Source: DATEPR01 sp036491115
GTDB taxonomy: Bacteria; Actinomycetota; Actinomycetes; Mycobacteriales; Pseudonocardiaceae
Length of the DNA: 64,000 bases
Direction: 5' to 3'
Assembly: GCA_036491115.1 (NCBI GenBank)
Contig: DASXCQ010000078.1
Location: 124,001-188,000, forward strand
The notes under the pieces were generated by a model. It was not told where the DNA came from, ran no database searches, and saw only the letters and a list, made by a program, of their open reading frames with translations. Shown here in pieces: positions 1-8,371 of this stretch (the stretch's first letter is position 1; the number at the start of each line of letters is the position of its first letter). Position numbers and translations under genes: made by a program.

Positions 1-368
1 GACGGATCGGCCTGGCACAGCGAACCGCCCACCGTGCCCCGGTTGCGCACCACCGGATCGGCGATCACCCGTTCCGCGTCCCGCAGGATCGTGAAGTGCT
101 CGCTGGCCAGCGCCGAGTCGAGCAGCTGGGCATGCCGCACCATGGCGCCGATGCTCAGGTCGTGACCGTCCAGCCGCAGCCCGGCCAGTTCGGTCACATC
201 GTTGATGTCCACCAGGGCCTCCGGCTGCGCCAGACGCAGCTTCATCATGGGCAGCAGGCTGTGCCCGCCGGCCACCACCCTGGCCTCCGGTCCGTAGCGG
301 GAGAGCAGTGCCAGCGCGTGCTCGACGCTGGTGGCACGCTCGTACTGGAATGGCGCGGGTACCTGCAT
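1..368 (-). CDS. FAD-binding subunit of a CO/xanthine dehydrogenase-type enzyme (CoxM-like), 3' part outside window
   Basis: The reverse strand reads from an ATG at 368 to the left edge without a stop, about 122 codons. Two FAD-binding signatures of the molybdenum hydroxylase medium subunit are visible: AGGHSLLPMMKLR near residues 34-46 and RNRGTVGGSLCQADP at the edge. A good Shine-Dalgarno (GGAGGACGC) precedes the start. In the family this subunit passes electrons between FAD and the Fe-S subunit of a heterotrimer with a molybdopterin large subunit, so those partners would be expected to the left. It is divergent from the LysR gene at 527. The substrate cannot be told from this fragment. Confidence 0.9.
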   Translation of the reverse strand, partial: MQVPAPFQYERATSVEHALALLSRYGPEARVVAGGHSLLPMMKLRLAQPEALVDINDVTELAGLRLDGHDLSIGAMVRHAQLLDSALASEHFTILRDAERVIADPVVRNRGTVGGSLCQADP

Positions 369-526
369 GCGTCCTCCACATCGTTGTGGACGTACAGCGT
401 GCCGTCCTGCTGACCTGCGGACAACAGAGAGATAATCGATCGGTTAGGACGTCCGCTGAGCTCCGCGAATGCGGTCATTTTCCGGCTGTCGGGCCGCATC
501 TGCTGGCCATGATCAGAAGGGACGAC

Positions 527-1474
527 GTGACACTGACGCAGTTGAGCGCGTTCGTCCTGGTGGCCCGGCTCGGTTCGGTGTCGGCGGCGGCGCACGCGCT
601 GGACGTCAGCGAGCCCGCCGTCTCCCAGGCGCTGGCCGCCCTGCGCAAACACTTCGGCGACCCGCTGCTGGTCCGCGGCGCCAACGGCATGACGCTCACC
701 GCGGGGGGCGGCCGGCTGCTGTCCATCGCCGCGCAGATGGTCGCGCTCGGCGCCGACGCGGAGGCCGGGGTGCGGGCGGCCCGTGGCGCGCCGGAACAAC
801 TACGCGTCGTCGCCGACGGACCACTCGCCGAATTCGTCGCACCGCCCCTGGTCGAGGCGTTCGCCGTCCGCTCCAACCATCGGATCGAGACCATGGCCGG
901 CGTCGCCGCCACCGGCGAGATGCCCGTCCTGGTCGGCAACCGCCTCGCCGACCTGGCCATCGGACCCAACCTGGCCGGCGACAACACACCGGAACTGTTC
1001 AGCCAGCCGCTGTTCCGTGCCCGTCTCGTGGTGGTGGTCGCCGGCACCGAACGCGCCCACCGCAATCCGGCCCAGTGGCCGTGGCTGGTCGACTCCTCCG
1101 GCACCGACCCGGACAGCGACACCGGCCGCCTGTTACGCGCGCTGCGGGTGGACGAGGAACGCGTGATGGTCTTCCCCAGCCAGACCGCCGCCTGGGCAGC
1201 CGCCGCTGACGGTGCCGGCGCGGCCCCGGCGATCGAACACCTGGTGGCGAACCGGGTCCGGCGGGGCGAGTTGCGAATTGTGGAAACGCCCGCTACTCCG
1301 TTCGCCGCACCCTGGTACGTCACCGGGCCGCCCGCCGGCCGCCGCTCGGCGTCCGCCGACTCCTTCGTGCACTTCCTCGGCACGCCCGCCGCCATGCGCA
1401 TCATGCGCGAGCCCGGCGCCGGCGTACCCCCGTCCCGTTTTCGTCCACCGGTGTACGTGACCCTCTGGCACTAA
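527..1474 (+). CDS. LysR-family transcriptional regulator
   Basis: A 315-residue protein, a normal LysR length. The N-terminal winged helix-turn-helix is clear (TLTQLSAFVLVARLGSVSAA, then SEPAVSQALAALRKHFGDPL), followed by a substrate-binding domain. I chose the GTG at 527 because AGAAGGGACGAC precedes it and the protein then opens with the usual LTQLxxF helix; an in-frame ATG at 509 is the alternative. LysR proteins typically regulate a divergent neighbour, here the CoxM-like gene starting at 368, so control of that molybdenum hydroxylase operon is a reasonable inference. The effector is unknown. Confidence 0.88.
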   Translation: MTLTQLSAFVLVARLGSVSAAAHALDVSEPAVSQALAALRKHFGDPLLVRGANGMTLTAGGGRLLSIAAQMVALGADAEAGVRAARGAPEQLRVVADGPLAEFVAPPLVEAFAVRSNHRIETMAGVAATGEMPVLVGNRLADLAIGPNLAGDNTPELFSQPLFRARLVVVVAGTERAHRNPAQWPWLVDSSGTDPDSDTGRLLRALRVDEERVMVFPSQTAAWAAAADGAGAAPAIEHLVANRVRRGELRIVETPATPFAAPWYVTGPPAGRRSASADSFVHFLGTPAAMRIMREPGAGVPPSRFRPPVYVTLWH

Positions 1475-1484
1475 TCTCAGGCGG

Positions 1485-2021
1485 ATGACGTCAGCCGAGC
1501 AACCCGTGGCATGGTCCGACCTGGTCCGGCACAGCCGACTGGCCGGCTGCGACTGGCATGTCGCCGGCCACTTCCGGTCCGCATCCGCCACCTACAACGT
1601 GACATTCCGGGCAGCGGCCGAACTGACCCGGTTCCTGGACTACCTGGTCACGTCCGGCGAGTCGTTCGGCACCTCCCGGCTCTACCGCCGGGCGGCGATC
1701 TACCCGTTCCGCCCCGAGCACGACCTGTCCGGCCTGCGTTTCCAGTTCAGCGCCGAACACCAGGTGGCGGCAGCCGCGTTGCTGGCCGCCGATCACGAGG
1801 CCGGCCACCTGTATCGCTGGATCTCCAGTGGCGACGCCGGTCGGGACGGTCTGGTGCTGTCCTACGACTCGTGGAACGAGCACGAGACCGTGTTTCCCCC
1901 CGCCGCCTTCATCACCCTCGCGCAGTTGCGGGATGTCCTGGGGCAGTGGGCGTTCGGGGAGATCCTGCCGCCGCCCGTCGTGGGCTGGGCTGCCGCGCCG
2001 GACAACCTCGGCTGGTTGTAG
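1485..2021 (+). CDS. hypothetical protein, weakly Imm1-like
   Basis: A 178-residue cytoplasmic protein starting ten bases after the LysR stop. No membrane segment, signal peptide or catalytic motif is visible. The C-terminal third (FPPAAFITLAQLRDVLGQ, then ILPPPVVGW) has the cadence of Imm1-type immunity proteins, in which a proline/serine turn precedes a helix and a final valine-x-tryptophan strand. That likeness is my impression only and no toxin partner is adjacent. It converges on the small gene at 2025-2327 with a 3-bp gap. Codon use is normal for the window, so I believe the gene is real; the function is unknown. Confidence 0.7.
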   Translation: MTSAEQPVAWSDLVRHSRLAGCDWHVAGHFRSASATYNVTFRAAAELTRFLDYLVTSGESFGTSRLYRRAAIYPFRPEHDLSGLRFQFSAEHQVAAAALLAADHEAGHLYRWISSGDAGRDGLVLSYDSWNEHETVFPPAAFITLAQLRDVLGQWAFGEILPPPVVGWAAAPDNLGWL

Positions 2022-2024
2022 CCG

Positions 2025-2327
2025 TTATTCATCCAGCCAGACCAGCCTTGCCTCGCCGGCAAGATTGAGCTTCTCGTGCACCTGTTCGGCTGTTTTCGAC
2101 GTCCATGTCACGCGTGCTCCCGGTAGGTAGTAGAACGCGTCGTCGTCGCACAATTGCATGCCCCAGCCCAGATACGGCGCGCCCTGGTGGTCCACGCCGT
2201 AAATGGAGAACAGCCTCGGCCGCAGAAACGACGCATCCTCGGCGATGGACGCCATCAGCCGTTCCCGGAACGAGTCCGGCGTGTCCTTCTGGTCGGGCGG
2301 GTTGTCGTCTGGCAGGGTCTGAGTCAT
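2025..2327 (-). CDS. small hypothetical protein next to an XRE regulator
   Basis: A 100-residue protein. The start at 2327 is supported by GGAGATGTG just upstream; the open frame runs further back but loses actinobacterial character. The C-terminal half is rich in aromatic residues (YLGWGMQL, AFYYLPG, VTWTSK) and suggests a small beta-rich fold; the N-terminus is acidic and proline-rich. It is divergent from the XRE/DUF397 pair beginning at 2437, a common arrangement in Pseudonocardiaceae. I do not recognise the family. Confidence 0.65.
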   Translation of the reverse strand: MTQTLPDDNPPDQKDTPDSFRERLMASIAEDASFLRPRLFSIYGVDHQGAPYLGWGMQLCDDDAFYYLPGARVTWTSKTAEQVHEKLNLAGEARLVWLDE

Positions 2328-2436
2328 CACATCTCCGTTCGCATTCCGCATTCCGCTGCCACAGCTTGCGACAGCGTCGTGACAAACGCCAAGCCCGCTA
2401 CCACCGCGCAGCGGGTGAACCTGGGACGGAGGACTC

Positions 2437-3274
2437 ATGTCCAGGACCCCGAAGGGGGTTGCGGCTCGCGGCCGCGCTGCGGGCGGCACGGGAGAGCCGT
2501 GGATTGACGTTGCGGGAACTGGGGGAGCGGATCGGGAAGAACTCCGGTGTGGTGTCCCGCTACGAGACCGCCGACCGCACGCCGAAGCCGGAGGACGTCG
2601 CGCAACTGTTGACCGCGTTGGAGATTCGCGGCGAGCAGTACGACGAGATCCTCGCGCTCGCCTACGGCACCGACGCACCCGGCTGGGTCGCCTGGACGCT
2701 CCCCGACCAACGCCAGCATTTGGCGGCCATGGTGGACATGGAGCAGAGCGCGACGCGCATCGACCACGTGGCGGCATCGATCTTCCCGGGCCTGTTGCAG
2801 TCGGAAGCCTATATGACGGCGATCATGCGAGGTGAGCGCATTCCGCCGGCCGAGATCGTTCGCCGGGTGGAGATTCGGCTGGGCCGCCGAGATGCGTTGC
2901 GGGAACCCAGCCCATTGGAATTCCACTCATTTCTTGGTGAGTCCGCGTTGTATTGGATGGTCGGCGGTGTGGCGGTGATGACCGATCAGATTCGGCATGT
3001 TCTCGACTTGTGTCGGCGGCCGAATGTCCATCTCCGTCTGATGCGCTTCGCAAGTGGTTGGCTGCCTTCGCGCGACGGGCAGTTCATGGTGCTGGACGGC
3101 GGAATCATCCATGTCGACACCGGCTGGTCCGGCATATTCCTGCATAATCCAAAGGATGTGCGCTCGTATATGGAGGCAGTGGATCTCGCGCGTGTGCTAG
3201 CATGCGATGAGGCTGAATCCCGAGCCATACTGGGCGCCCGGCTGATCGAATTGGAGAAGCATGTCGGCGAATGA
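2437..3274 (+). CDS. XRE-family regulator with DUF5753 domain, apparent +1 frameshift near the start
   Basis: The best start is the ATG at 2437, preceded by GGACGGAGGACTC and opening with the family-typical MSRTPKG. That frame goes wrong after codon 7. The helix-turn-helix (LTLRELGERIGKNSGVVSRY) and the DUF5753 effector domain (ASIFPGLLQSEAYMTAIM) lie in another frame that runs to the stop at 3274. Removing one G from the run of five at 2454-2458 joins the two frames exactly. This may be a sequencing error or a true mutation. Without the repair only a TTG at 2459 or an implausible upstream start remains. Family members pair with DUF397 proteins, as here, and often affect development or antibiotic production. 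Confidence 0.8.
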
Positions 3275-3431
3275 CTGGCGGAAGTCCGCCCACAGTGCGA
3301 GTGCCGATTCGTGTGTCGAGGTTCGTCGTGATCGGGTCGCGCTCCGGGACAGCAAGAACCCGGCCGGGCCGGTCCTCTCGTGCGCCGCGCTGCCGCTGCT
3401 GATCGCTCAGCTCAAGGACCGGCCGGCGTAA
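3261..3431 (+). CDS. DUF397 protein
   Basis: A 56-residue protein whose ATG at 3261 overlaps the end of the XRE gene by 14 bases, with GGAGAAGC as ribosome site. It has the DUF397 pattern: an initial tryptophan-arginine-lysine-serine (NDWRKSAHS), a central cysteine-valine-glutamate (SCVEV), then VALRDSKNPAGPVL. In actinomycetes DUF397 proteins are encoded beside DUF5753-type XRE regulators and are proposed partners or antagonists of them; the overlap here implies translational coupling. Confidence 0.9.
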   Translation: MSANDWRKSAHSASADSCVEVRRDRVALRDSKNPAGPVLSCAALPLLIAQLKDRPA

Positions 3432-3435
3432 GGCT

Positions 3436-3867
3436 TCAGAACCCCCGGACCTTGGTGATGTCGATCCGCATCGCCACGTGATAGGTCTGGGCGAACTTCT
3501 CCGCGCTGCCGCTGACGTTGGCCATCGGGCCGGCGTACTTCGCGAGGTAGGCCGGGTGCTGGTCCGGCGGTAGCTCGTCCGGCGCCAGTCGCGCCACGCC
3601 GGTGATCACCACGATGCTGCCGCCGTGCTCGTCACCGTTGAGGTTGAGCGCCACCTGCGGGCGCTGCCGGATGTGCGCCAGCCGGTTGGCCGATGCCAGG
3701 TTGTAGACCAGGATCTCGCCGTCGTCGTGCAGGAACCACACCGGGTTGGGCTGGGGTGTGCCGTCCTTGCCGACCGTGGTCAGCCAGATGAGGGGTTCGC
3801 CGGCCAGTCGCTCGTGCACGGCCTTGCCGAAGGGGGATTCCGGATCAGGTAGTCGGTCCGTAGCCAT
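3436..3867 (-). CDS. PPOX-class, probably F420-dependent, oxidoreductase
   Basis: A 143-residue split beta-barrel flavin/deazaflavin protein. The segment GEPLIWLTTVGKDGTPQPNP followed by VWFLHDDGEILVYN is typical of the pyridoxamine-phosphate-oxidase-like group that in actinobacteria mostly binds F420. I start it at the ATG at 3867 rather than further upstream because TAGGGT lies exactly 7 nt before it, which fits a leaderless transcript, and because the family begins close to that point. It converges on the DUF397 gene with a 4-bp gap. The substrate is unknown. Confidence 0.85.
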   Translation of the reverse strand: MATDRLPDPESPFGKAVHERLAGEPLIWLTTVGKDGTPQPNPVWFLHDDGEILVYNLASANRLAHIRQRPQVALNLNGDEHGGSIVVITGVARLAPDELPPDQHPAYLAKYAGPMANVSGSAEKFAQTYHVAMRIDITKVRGF

Positions 3868-3896
3868 GCGTTCCACCCTAGCGGCGAGCCGACTCC

Positions 3897-3949
3897 AAGC
3901 ATGTGCTTGACATCGTCCGGGCCCCAGGTACATTCAAAGCATGTCCTTG
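3897..3949 (+). promoter_or_regulatory. leaderless promoter of the ArsR gene with paired 13-bp repeats
   Basis: TTGACA at 3906-3911, a 17-bp spacer and TACATT at 3929-3934 form a near-consensus promoter whose expected start point falls on the ATG at 3941. Two copies of a 13-bp element, AAGCATGTGCTTG at 3897-3909 and AAGCATGTCCTTG at 3937-3949, differ by one base and lie exactly 40 bp apart. The first is also an inverted repeat (CAAGCA-TG-TGCTTG) overlapping the -35 box; the second covers the start codon. This looks like an autoregulatory operator pair for the ArsR protein. Confidence 0.75.
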
Positions 3950-4537
3950 GGGTCGGGTGATGAGCGCAGGGTTCGGCTGCTGGACAACCCGATGGCGATC
4001 CGGGCCATGGCGCACCCGGTTCGGCTGGATCTGCTCGGCATCGTCGGCCGAGACGGTCCGATCACGTCCGCCGCCGCGGCTCGACAACTCGGCATCAGCC
4101 AGGCGTTGGCGTCGCACCACATGCGCCAACTCGCCAAGTACGGCTTCGTGGAACCGGCCGAGACCACCAACAGCAGGGACAGACCCTGGCGGATGACACC
4201 GGGGTCGTCCAACTGGACCGCCGCCCCCCGGGATCCGCGGAGCGCCGCCGCTGCCGACGTGCTGGAAAGGCTGTTCGCCGAGCGGTCGCTGGCCAACCTG
4301 GTGGCCTGGCAGCGACGGCGGGACGACGACTGGCGCGAGGTCACCGGCGTCAGCACCAACCTGATCTACCTGACCCGGGACGAACTCGCCCAGCTGAACG
4401 GCGCGATCGAGGCGCTCATCGTGCCGCTGGTGGACCGGCACCATCTCGGCGACGACACCCAGCGCCCGGCCGGCACGGTCCCGGTCGACCTCACCCTCCT
4501 GGTCTCCGTGCTCGAGCCGACCGAATCGGGGAACTGA
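3941..4537 (+). CDS. ArsR-family winged-helix transcriptional regulator
   Basis: A 198-residue protein with an ArsR-type DNA-binding domain: NPMAIRAMAHPVRLDLLGI, then ITSAAAARQLGISQALASHH as the recognition region. The C-terminal part is longer than in metal-sensing ArsR proteins and no cysteine metal site is seen, so it probably senses an organic ligand or works without metal. The transcript appears leaderless. The stop is one base before the GTG of the MFS gene, so the two are co-transcribed and the regulator probably controls the exporter. Confidence 0.9.
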   Translation: MSLGSGDERRVRLLDNPMAIRAMAHPVRLDLLGIVGRDGPITSAAAARQLGISQALASHHMRQLAKYGFVEPAETTNSRDRPWRMTPGSSNWTAAPRDPRSAAAADVLERLFAERSLANLVAWQRRRDDDWREVTGVSTNLIYLTRDELAQLNGAIEALIVPLVDRHHLGDDTQRPAGTVPVDLTLLVSVLEPTESGN

Positions 4538-4538
4538 C

Positions 4539-5987
4539 GTGCGTCGCCTGTGGCGGCTGCTGGCCGCACACCGTGACTACCGACTGCTGCTCACCGCCGG
4601 CCTCGTGTCGCTGACCGGGGACTGGGTCCTGACCATCGGCCTGACGTTCTCCGTCTATGCGCTGACCGGTTCCACGCTCGCGTCCGGCGTGATGGTGCTG
4701 GCCGCGTTCGCACCGCAACTGCTGGGGTCGCTCGCCGGGGTGTTCGTCGACCGGTGGAACCGGAAGATCACGATGGTGGTCACCGATCTGCTGCTGGCCG
4801 TCGGTCTGCTGCCGCTGCTGTTGGTGCACGACGCGAGCCGGGTGTGGATCGTGTACCTGGTGGCACTGTGGGAAAGCAGTATCGAGCAGTTCTTCACGCC
4901 CGCCGAGCGGGCCGCGGTGCCGCACCTGGTCGGCGAGGACGAACTCGTCGCGGCGAACGGTGCCAACGGACAGATCCAGGGCATCGCGCGGCTGGTCGGC
5001 TCGGCGTTGGGTGGTGTGGCTGCCGGGTTCGGTGGACTGAGCGCGGTCGCGGCGGTGGACGGCGTGAGTTTCCTGGTGTCGGCCGGGTTGCTGGTGCTGA
5101 TCCGCGCGCTGCCGAAGGCTCCGGAGCGGGGCGAGGTGCGGCGGCGGCTGGCCGCCGTCCGCCAGGAGTGGCAGTCCGGGATCCAGCTGGTGTTGCGGAA
5201 ACCGTTGCTGCGCTTGATCTTCGTGTTCCTCGCTGTCACGTCGATCGGTGAGGGTGTGGTGACGACGCTGTTCGCGCCGTTCATCACCGGTGTGCTGCAC
5301 GCGGGCGCTGCGGCCTACGGCGTGATCCTGGCGTTGCAGGCGGTCGGTGGCATCGCGGGTGGCCTGGCGGTGGCGGCGTACGGGCACCGGTGGTCGCCCC
5401 GGACACTGGTCGGCGTGGGTGCCGTGCTGTTCGGTGGGATCGACCTGTTGCTGTTCCTGTATCCGTTGGTGGGACACGCTTTGTGGCCGGCGGGTGTGCT
5501 GATCACCATCGTCGGCGTACCGGGCGCGGCGATGGTCGCCGGTTACACCAGCACGCTGCAGACCGGCACCGACGACCGGCACCGGGGTCGCGTCTTCGGC
5601 GCCGTGGCGACGACGTCGGGTGCCACGAGCCTGATCGGCATCGCGGCCGCCGGCCTGCTCGGCGGCGTACTCGGGGTGGTGCCGGTCATCGCGATCCAGG
5701 GCGTCGCCTACGTGCTGGCCGGTGTGCTCGTGGTGATCGCGCTGCGGCTACCAGGCGACGGGCAGGGCACTGATCCCGTAGACGACGGAGAACGCGCGGA
5801 ACGGGACCTGTTCGAACGGGACGTCGAGTCGCAGGGTGGGGAAGCGGTCGAACAGGGCCGGGTAGCCGATGCGCATCTCCATCCTGGCCAGGGGCGCGCC
5901 GAGACAGTGGTGGATGCCGTGGCCGAAGGCCAGGTGCGTGGTGACGGCCCTGGCCAGGTCCACGTCGTCCAGATTCTCGCCGAGTGA
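4539..5987 (+). CDS. MFS transporter, with an unusual antisense C-terminal extension
   Basis: The protein has about twelve hydrophobic segments and the MFS loop motif near residue 70 (GVFVDRWNRK), resembling the MFS_3/enterobactin-exporter-like group. GTG at 4539 follows the ArsR stop by one base. The membrane part ends near LVVIALRLPG around 5757, the normal length of about 405-410 residues. The frame nevertheless continues about 75 hydrophilic codons to 5987, overlapping the convergent P450 gene by 240 bp. The other two frames stop at about 5773 and 5780, so a small indel near the 3' end could have removed the natural stop. The transport role is secure; the substrate and the last 75 residues are not. 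Confidence 0.85.
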   Translation: MRRLWRLLAAHRDYRLLLTAGLVSLTGDWVLTIGLTFSVYALTGSTLASGVMVLAAFAPQLLGSLAGVFVDRWNRKITMVVTDLLLAVGLLPLLLVHDASRVWIVYLVALWESSIEQFFTPAERAAVPHLVGEDELVAANGANGQIQGIARLVGSALGGVAAGFGGLSAVAAVDGVSFLVSAGLLVLIRALPKAPERGEVRRRLAAVRQEWQSGIQLVLRKPLLRLIFVFLAVTSIGEGVVTTLFAPFITGVLHAGAAAYGVILALQAVGGIAGGLAVAAYGHRWSPRTLVGVGAVLFGGIDLLLFLYPLVGHALWPAGVLITIVGVPGAAMVAGYTSTLQTGTDDRHRGRVFGAVATTSGATSLIGIAAAGLLGGVLGVVPVIAIQGVAYVLAGVLVVIALRLPGDGQGTDPVDDGERAERDLFERDVESQGGEAVEQGRVADAHLHPGQGRAETVVDAVAEGQVRGDGPGQVHVVQILAE

Positions 5988-6947
5988 CGGGTCGCGGTTG
6001 GCGGCCGGCAGTGAGCACAGCACGAGTTCGCCCGCCCTGATCCGCTGGCCGTCCACTGTGGTGTCCACCAAGGCCATGCGCGGCATGACGGTGTGCACGA
6101 CGGACAGGTAGCGCAGCAGTTCCTCGACGGCGTTGTCCACCCGGGCCGGGTCACGCATCATGGCGAGCTGGCCGGGCCTGCGGAGCAGGAGCAGCGTGCC
6201 GAGGCCGAGCATGTTGGACGTGGTTTCGTGGCCGGCCAACAACAACAGGTCAGCGACACCGGTGAGCTCGCCGTCGTCGATGTCGTCACCGTGCTCGCGG
6301 ATCAGCATGCCGAGCATGCCCTCGCCGGGAGACTTGCGCTGTTGCGCGATCAGACCGGCCATGTAGCGGCGGGCCTCGTCGCCCGCGGCGATCCTGACCT
6401 CGATGTCGCGGGACATGTCCAGCCGGGCGCGGGACAGGCGCTGGAACTCGTCGCGGTCGGAGTAGGGCACGCCGAGCAGCTCGCAGATCACCAGGGACGG
6501 CACCGGCAGCGCGAAGTCGGCCACCAGGTCGGCGGGCGAACCGGCAGCCGCCATCGCGTCCAGGTGCTCGGCGACGATGGTCTCCACCCTCGGGCGCAGC
6601 CGACGCATGCGGGCGACGGTGAACTCGGCGGTGAGCAGCTTGCGCAGGCGGGTGTGGTCGGGTGGGTCGTAGCCGAGCAGGAAGCCGGTGCGGTTCTCGC
6701 TGGTGGTGTCGTCGCCACTGCCCTGCAACGGTCCCCGGCGGCCCCCGGAGCCGCCCGCGTTGCTGAACCGGGCCGTGTCGCCGAGGACGGTGCGGACGGC
6801 GTCGTACCGGGTGGCCAGCCACGCTTCGGTGCCCCACGGCATCGTCACGCGGCTGAGCGGGGACTCCTCGCGCATGCGGACGAGTTCGGGAACCGGATCG
6901 AACCGGTCGCGGCGGATGTGTACGGGCATCGTCGGCGTCTCGGTCAT
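5748..6947 (-). CDS. cytochrome P450
   Basis: A 399-residue soluble bacterial P450. The oxygen-binding I-helix motif AGHETTS is near residues 238-244, the ExxR motif EELLR near 276-279, and the heme loop FGHGIHHCLG at 341-350 puts the ligand cysteine near 348. The start at 6947 has GGGGA eight bases upstream; two upstream in-frame ATGs are poorer. The gene is divergent from a TetR regulator at 7058, which likely controls it. There is no ferredoxin gene alongside, so electrons must come from elsewhere. Substrate unknown. Confidence 0.95.
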   Translation of the reverse strand: MTETPTMPVHIRRDRFDPVPELVRMREESPLSRVTMPWGTEAWLATRYDAVRTVLGDTARFSNAGGSGGRRGPLQGSGDDTTSENRTGFLLGYDPPDHTRLRKLLTAEFTVARMRRLRPRVETIVAEHLDAMAAAGSPADLVADFALPVPSLVICELLGVPYSDRDEFQRLSRARLDMSRDIEVRIAAGDEARRYMAGLIAQQRKSPGEGMLGMLIREHGDDIDDGELTGVADLLLLAGHETTSNMLGLGTLLLLRRPGQLAMMRDPARVDNAVEELLRYLSVVHTVMPRMALVDTTVDGQRIRAGELVLCSLPAANRDPSLGENLDDVDLARAVTTHLAFGHGIHHCLGAPLARMEMRIGYPALFDRFPTLRLDVPFEQVPFRAFSVVYGISALPVAW

Positions 6948-7057
6948 CGGCATGATCCCCATCAAGCGATATCGGACTATCATTTGCCTGTGGCGGTGAC
7001 AGTACCACAACCGGTAGTGAGCTCTCAGTAACGCGGGATTCTGTTACGGTGCTGGTC

Positions 7058-7645
7058 ATGGACGTGCCTGCCACGCGGCCGTTGCGGGCCGACGCGGCAC
7101 GCAACGCGGAACGGATCGTGCGCGCGGCGCGGGCCGCGTTCGCCGAGTCCGGCACCGACGTGGCGCTGGACGAGGTCGCCCGGCGGGCCGGCGTCGGCGT
7201 CGCCACGCTGTACCGGCGGTTTCCCAGCAAGGACGACCTGATCCAGGCGGTCGTCGAATGGCGCTACGCCGAACAGGTCGAACCCGTGCTGGCCGGCGCC
7301 CTGGCCGATCCGGACCCGTGGCGCGGCATGGTCGCCACGCTGGACGCGGCCCTCACCGTCGCCGCCGAGGAACACGCCACCATCAAGGCGGCCCGAGACC
7401 CCCGCCGACTCGTCGACGCGATCATGGCGCGGTTCTTCACCGAACTCGCCACCATCGTCCGGCGCGGCCAGGACGCCGGTCAGATCCGCGCCGACCTGAC
7501 GCCCGCCGACCTGCCACCGCTGGTTTTCATGCTGATCAGCACGCTGCGGCTGACCGAGCCAGGCGGCACGGAATGGCGGCGCTACCTGGTGCTGGTGCTG
7601 GACGCGCTACGACCGGCGTCGGCCAGTCCGCTGCCGCATTCCTAG
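7058..7645 (+). CDS. TetR-family regulator
   Basis: A 195-residue TetR protein. The helix-turn-helix is VALDEVARRAGVGVATLYRR, followed by the usual FPSKDDL. The ATG at 7058 is chosen because TACGGT at 7045-7050 lies 7 nt upstream, consistent with a leaderless mRNA; a GTG at 7049 is in frame. The short inverted repeat GTAAC/GTTAC at 7028-7047 overlaps this -10 region and could be an operator. It is divergent from the P450 gene and is probably its repressor. Confidence 0.9.
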   Translation: MDVPATRPLRADAARNAERIVRAARAAFAESGTDVALDEVARRAGVGVATLYRRFPSKDDLIQAVVEWRYAEQVEPVLAGALADPDPWRGMVATLDAALTVAAEEHATIKAARDPRRLVDAIMARFFTELATIVRRGQDAGQIRADLTPADLPPLVFMLISTLRLTEPGGTEWRRYLVLVLDALRPASASPLPHS

Positions 7646-7729
7646 TGCCTGTTCGCATTCGCGGCAACCGATCGGGCTGTTGGGCGGGAGAGTAGGGTGC
7701 CGGCCCTGGTCTAGGAAAGGGTGGGGCGG

Positions 7730-8371
7730 ATGTCGTTGGGCAGTGCCGTCCGGCGGGCGTTGGGCCCGTTGGAGCCGGCGGCGATTCGGGTGTACCGGGA
7801 GATGTTCATCGATCTGGACAGCCTGGCGGTGACGGTGGGCTCCGTGGCACCGGACGCGAAGCGGATTCTGGAGGTCGGTTGCGGGGACGGCGCGATGGCC
7901 GCCGCGCTTCGCCGGGTCCTGCCGAACGCCACGCTCGTCGGACTGGACCCCGGCATGGCCGAGCCGGGGCGCATGTACGACGGAGACCCCGAGGGCGTGG
8001 AGTTCCGGCGGATCACCACCGCCGAACTGATCGACGAGAGTCCGCAACCGTTCGACCTCGTCATGTTGTGCGACGTGGTGCACCACGTGTCCGACGGGGA
8101 ACGGGACGCGGTGTTGCGCGACGCAGCGGCGTTGACCGCGCCGGGCGGCACGGTCGCGGTGAAGGAGTGGGAGCACCGCGGCGGGATGGGCACCGCGGTG
8201 GCATTCGTCGCGGACCGCGGGATCTCGGGTGACGCGGGTGTGCGGTTCATGCCGAGGGCGGAGCTGGACGGGCTACTGGCCACGGCGATGCCCGGATGGG
8301 AGACCACCTGCGAGGCACGCATTCCACCCCGACGGGCGAACCTCCTGCTGACACTGCGCCGACCTGCTTAG
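7730..8371 (+). CDS. class I SAM-dependent methyltransferase
   Basis: A 213-residue protein with the Rossmann methyltransferase signature: motif I ILEVGCGDGAMAAAL near residue 48, the acidic residue at the end of strand 2 (VGLDPG), and motif III-like FDLVMLCDVVHHVSDGE. ATG at 7730 has GGTGGGGCGG ahead of it. The acceptor is not predictable. Its stop overlaps the stop of the convergent TetR gene (TTAG at 8368-8371). Confidence 0.87.
   Translation: MSLGSAVRRALGPLEPAAIRVYREMFIDLDSLAVTVGSVAPDAKRILEVGCGDGAMAAALRRVLPNATLVGLDPGMAEPGRMYDGDPEGVEFRRITTAELIDESPQPFDLVMLCDVVHHVSDGERDAVLRDAAALTAPGGTVAVKEWEHRGGMGTAVAFVADRGISGDAGVRFMPRAELDGLLATAMPGWETTCEARIPPRRANLLLTLRRPA

Noticed and set aside
2105..2437. 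N-terminal extension of the XRE regulator back to ATG 2105
   Set aside because: It would run through the whole opposing small gene and its composition is non-coding; the family start at 2437 plus a one-base shift explains the data better.
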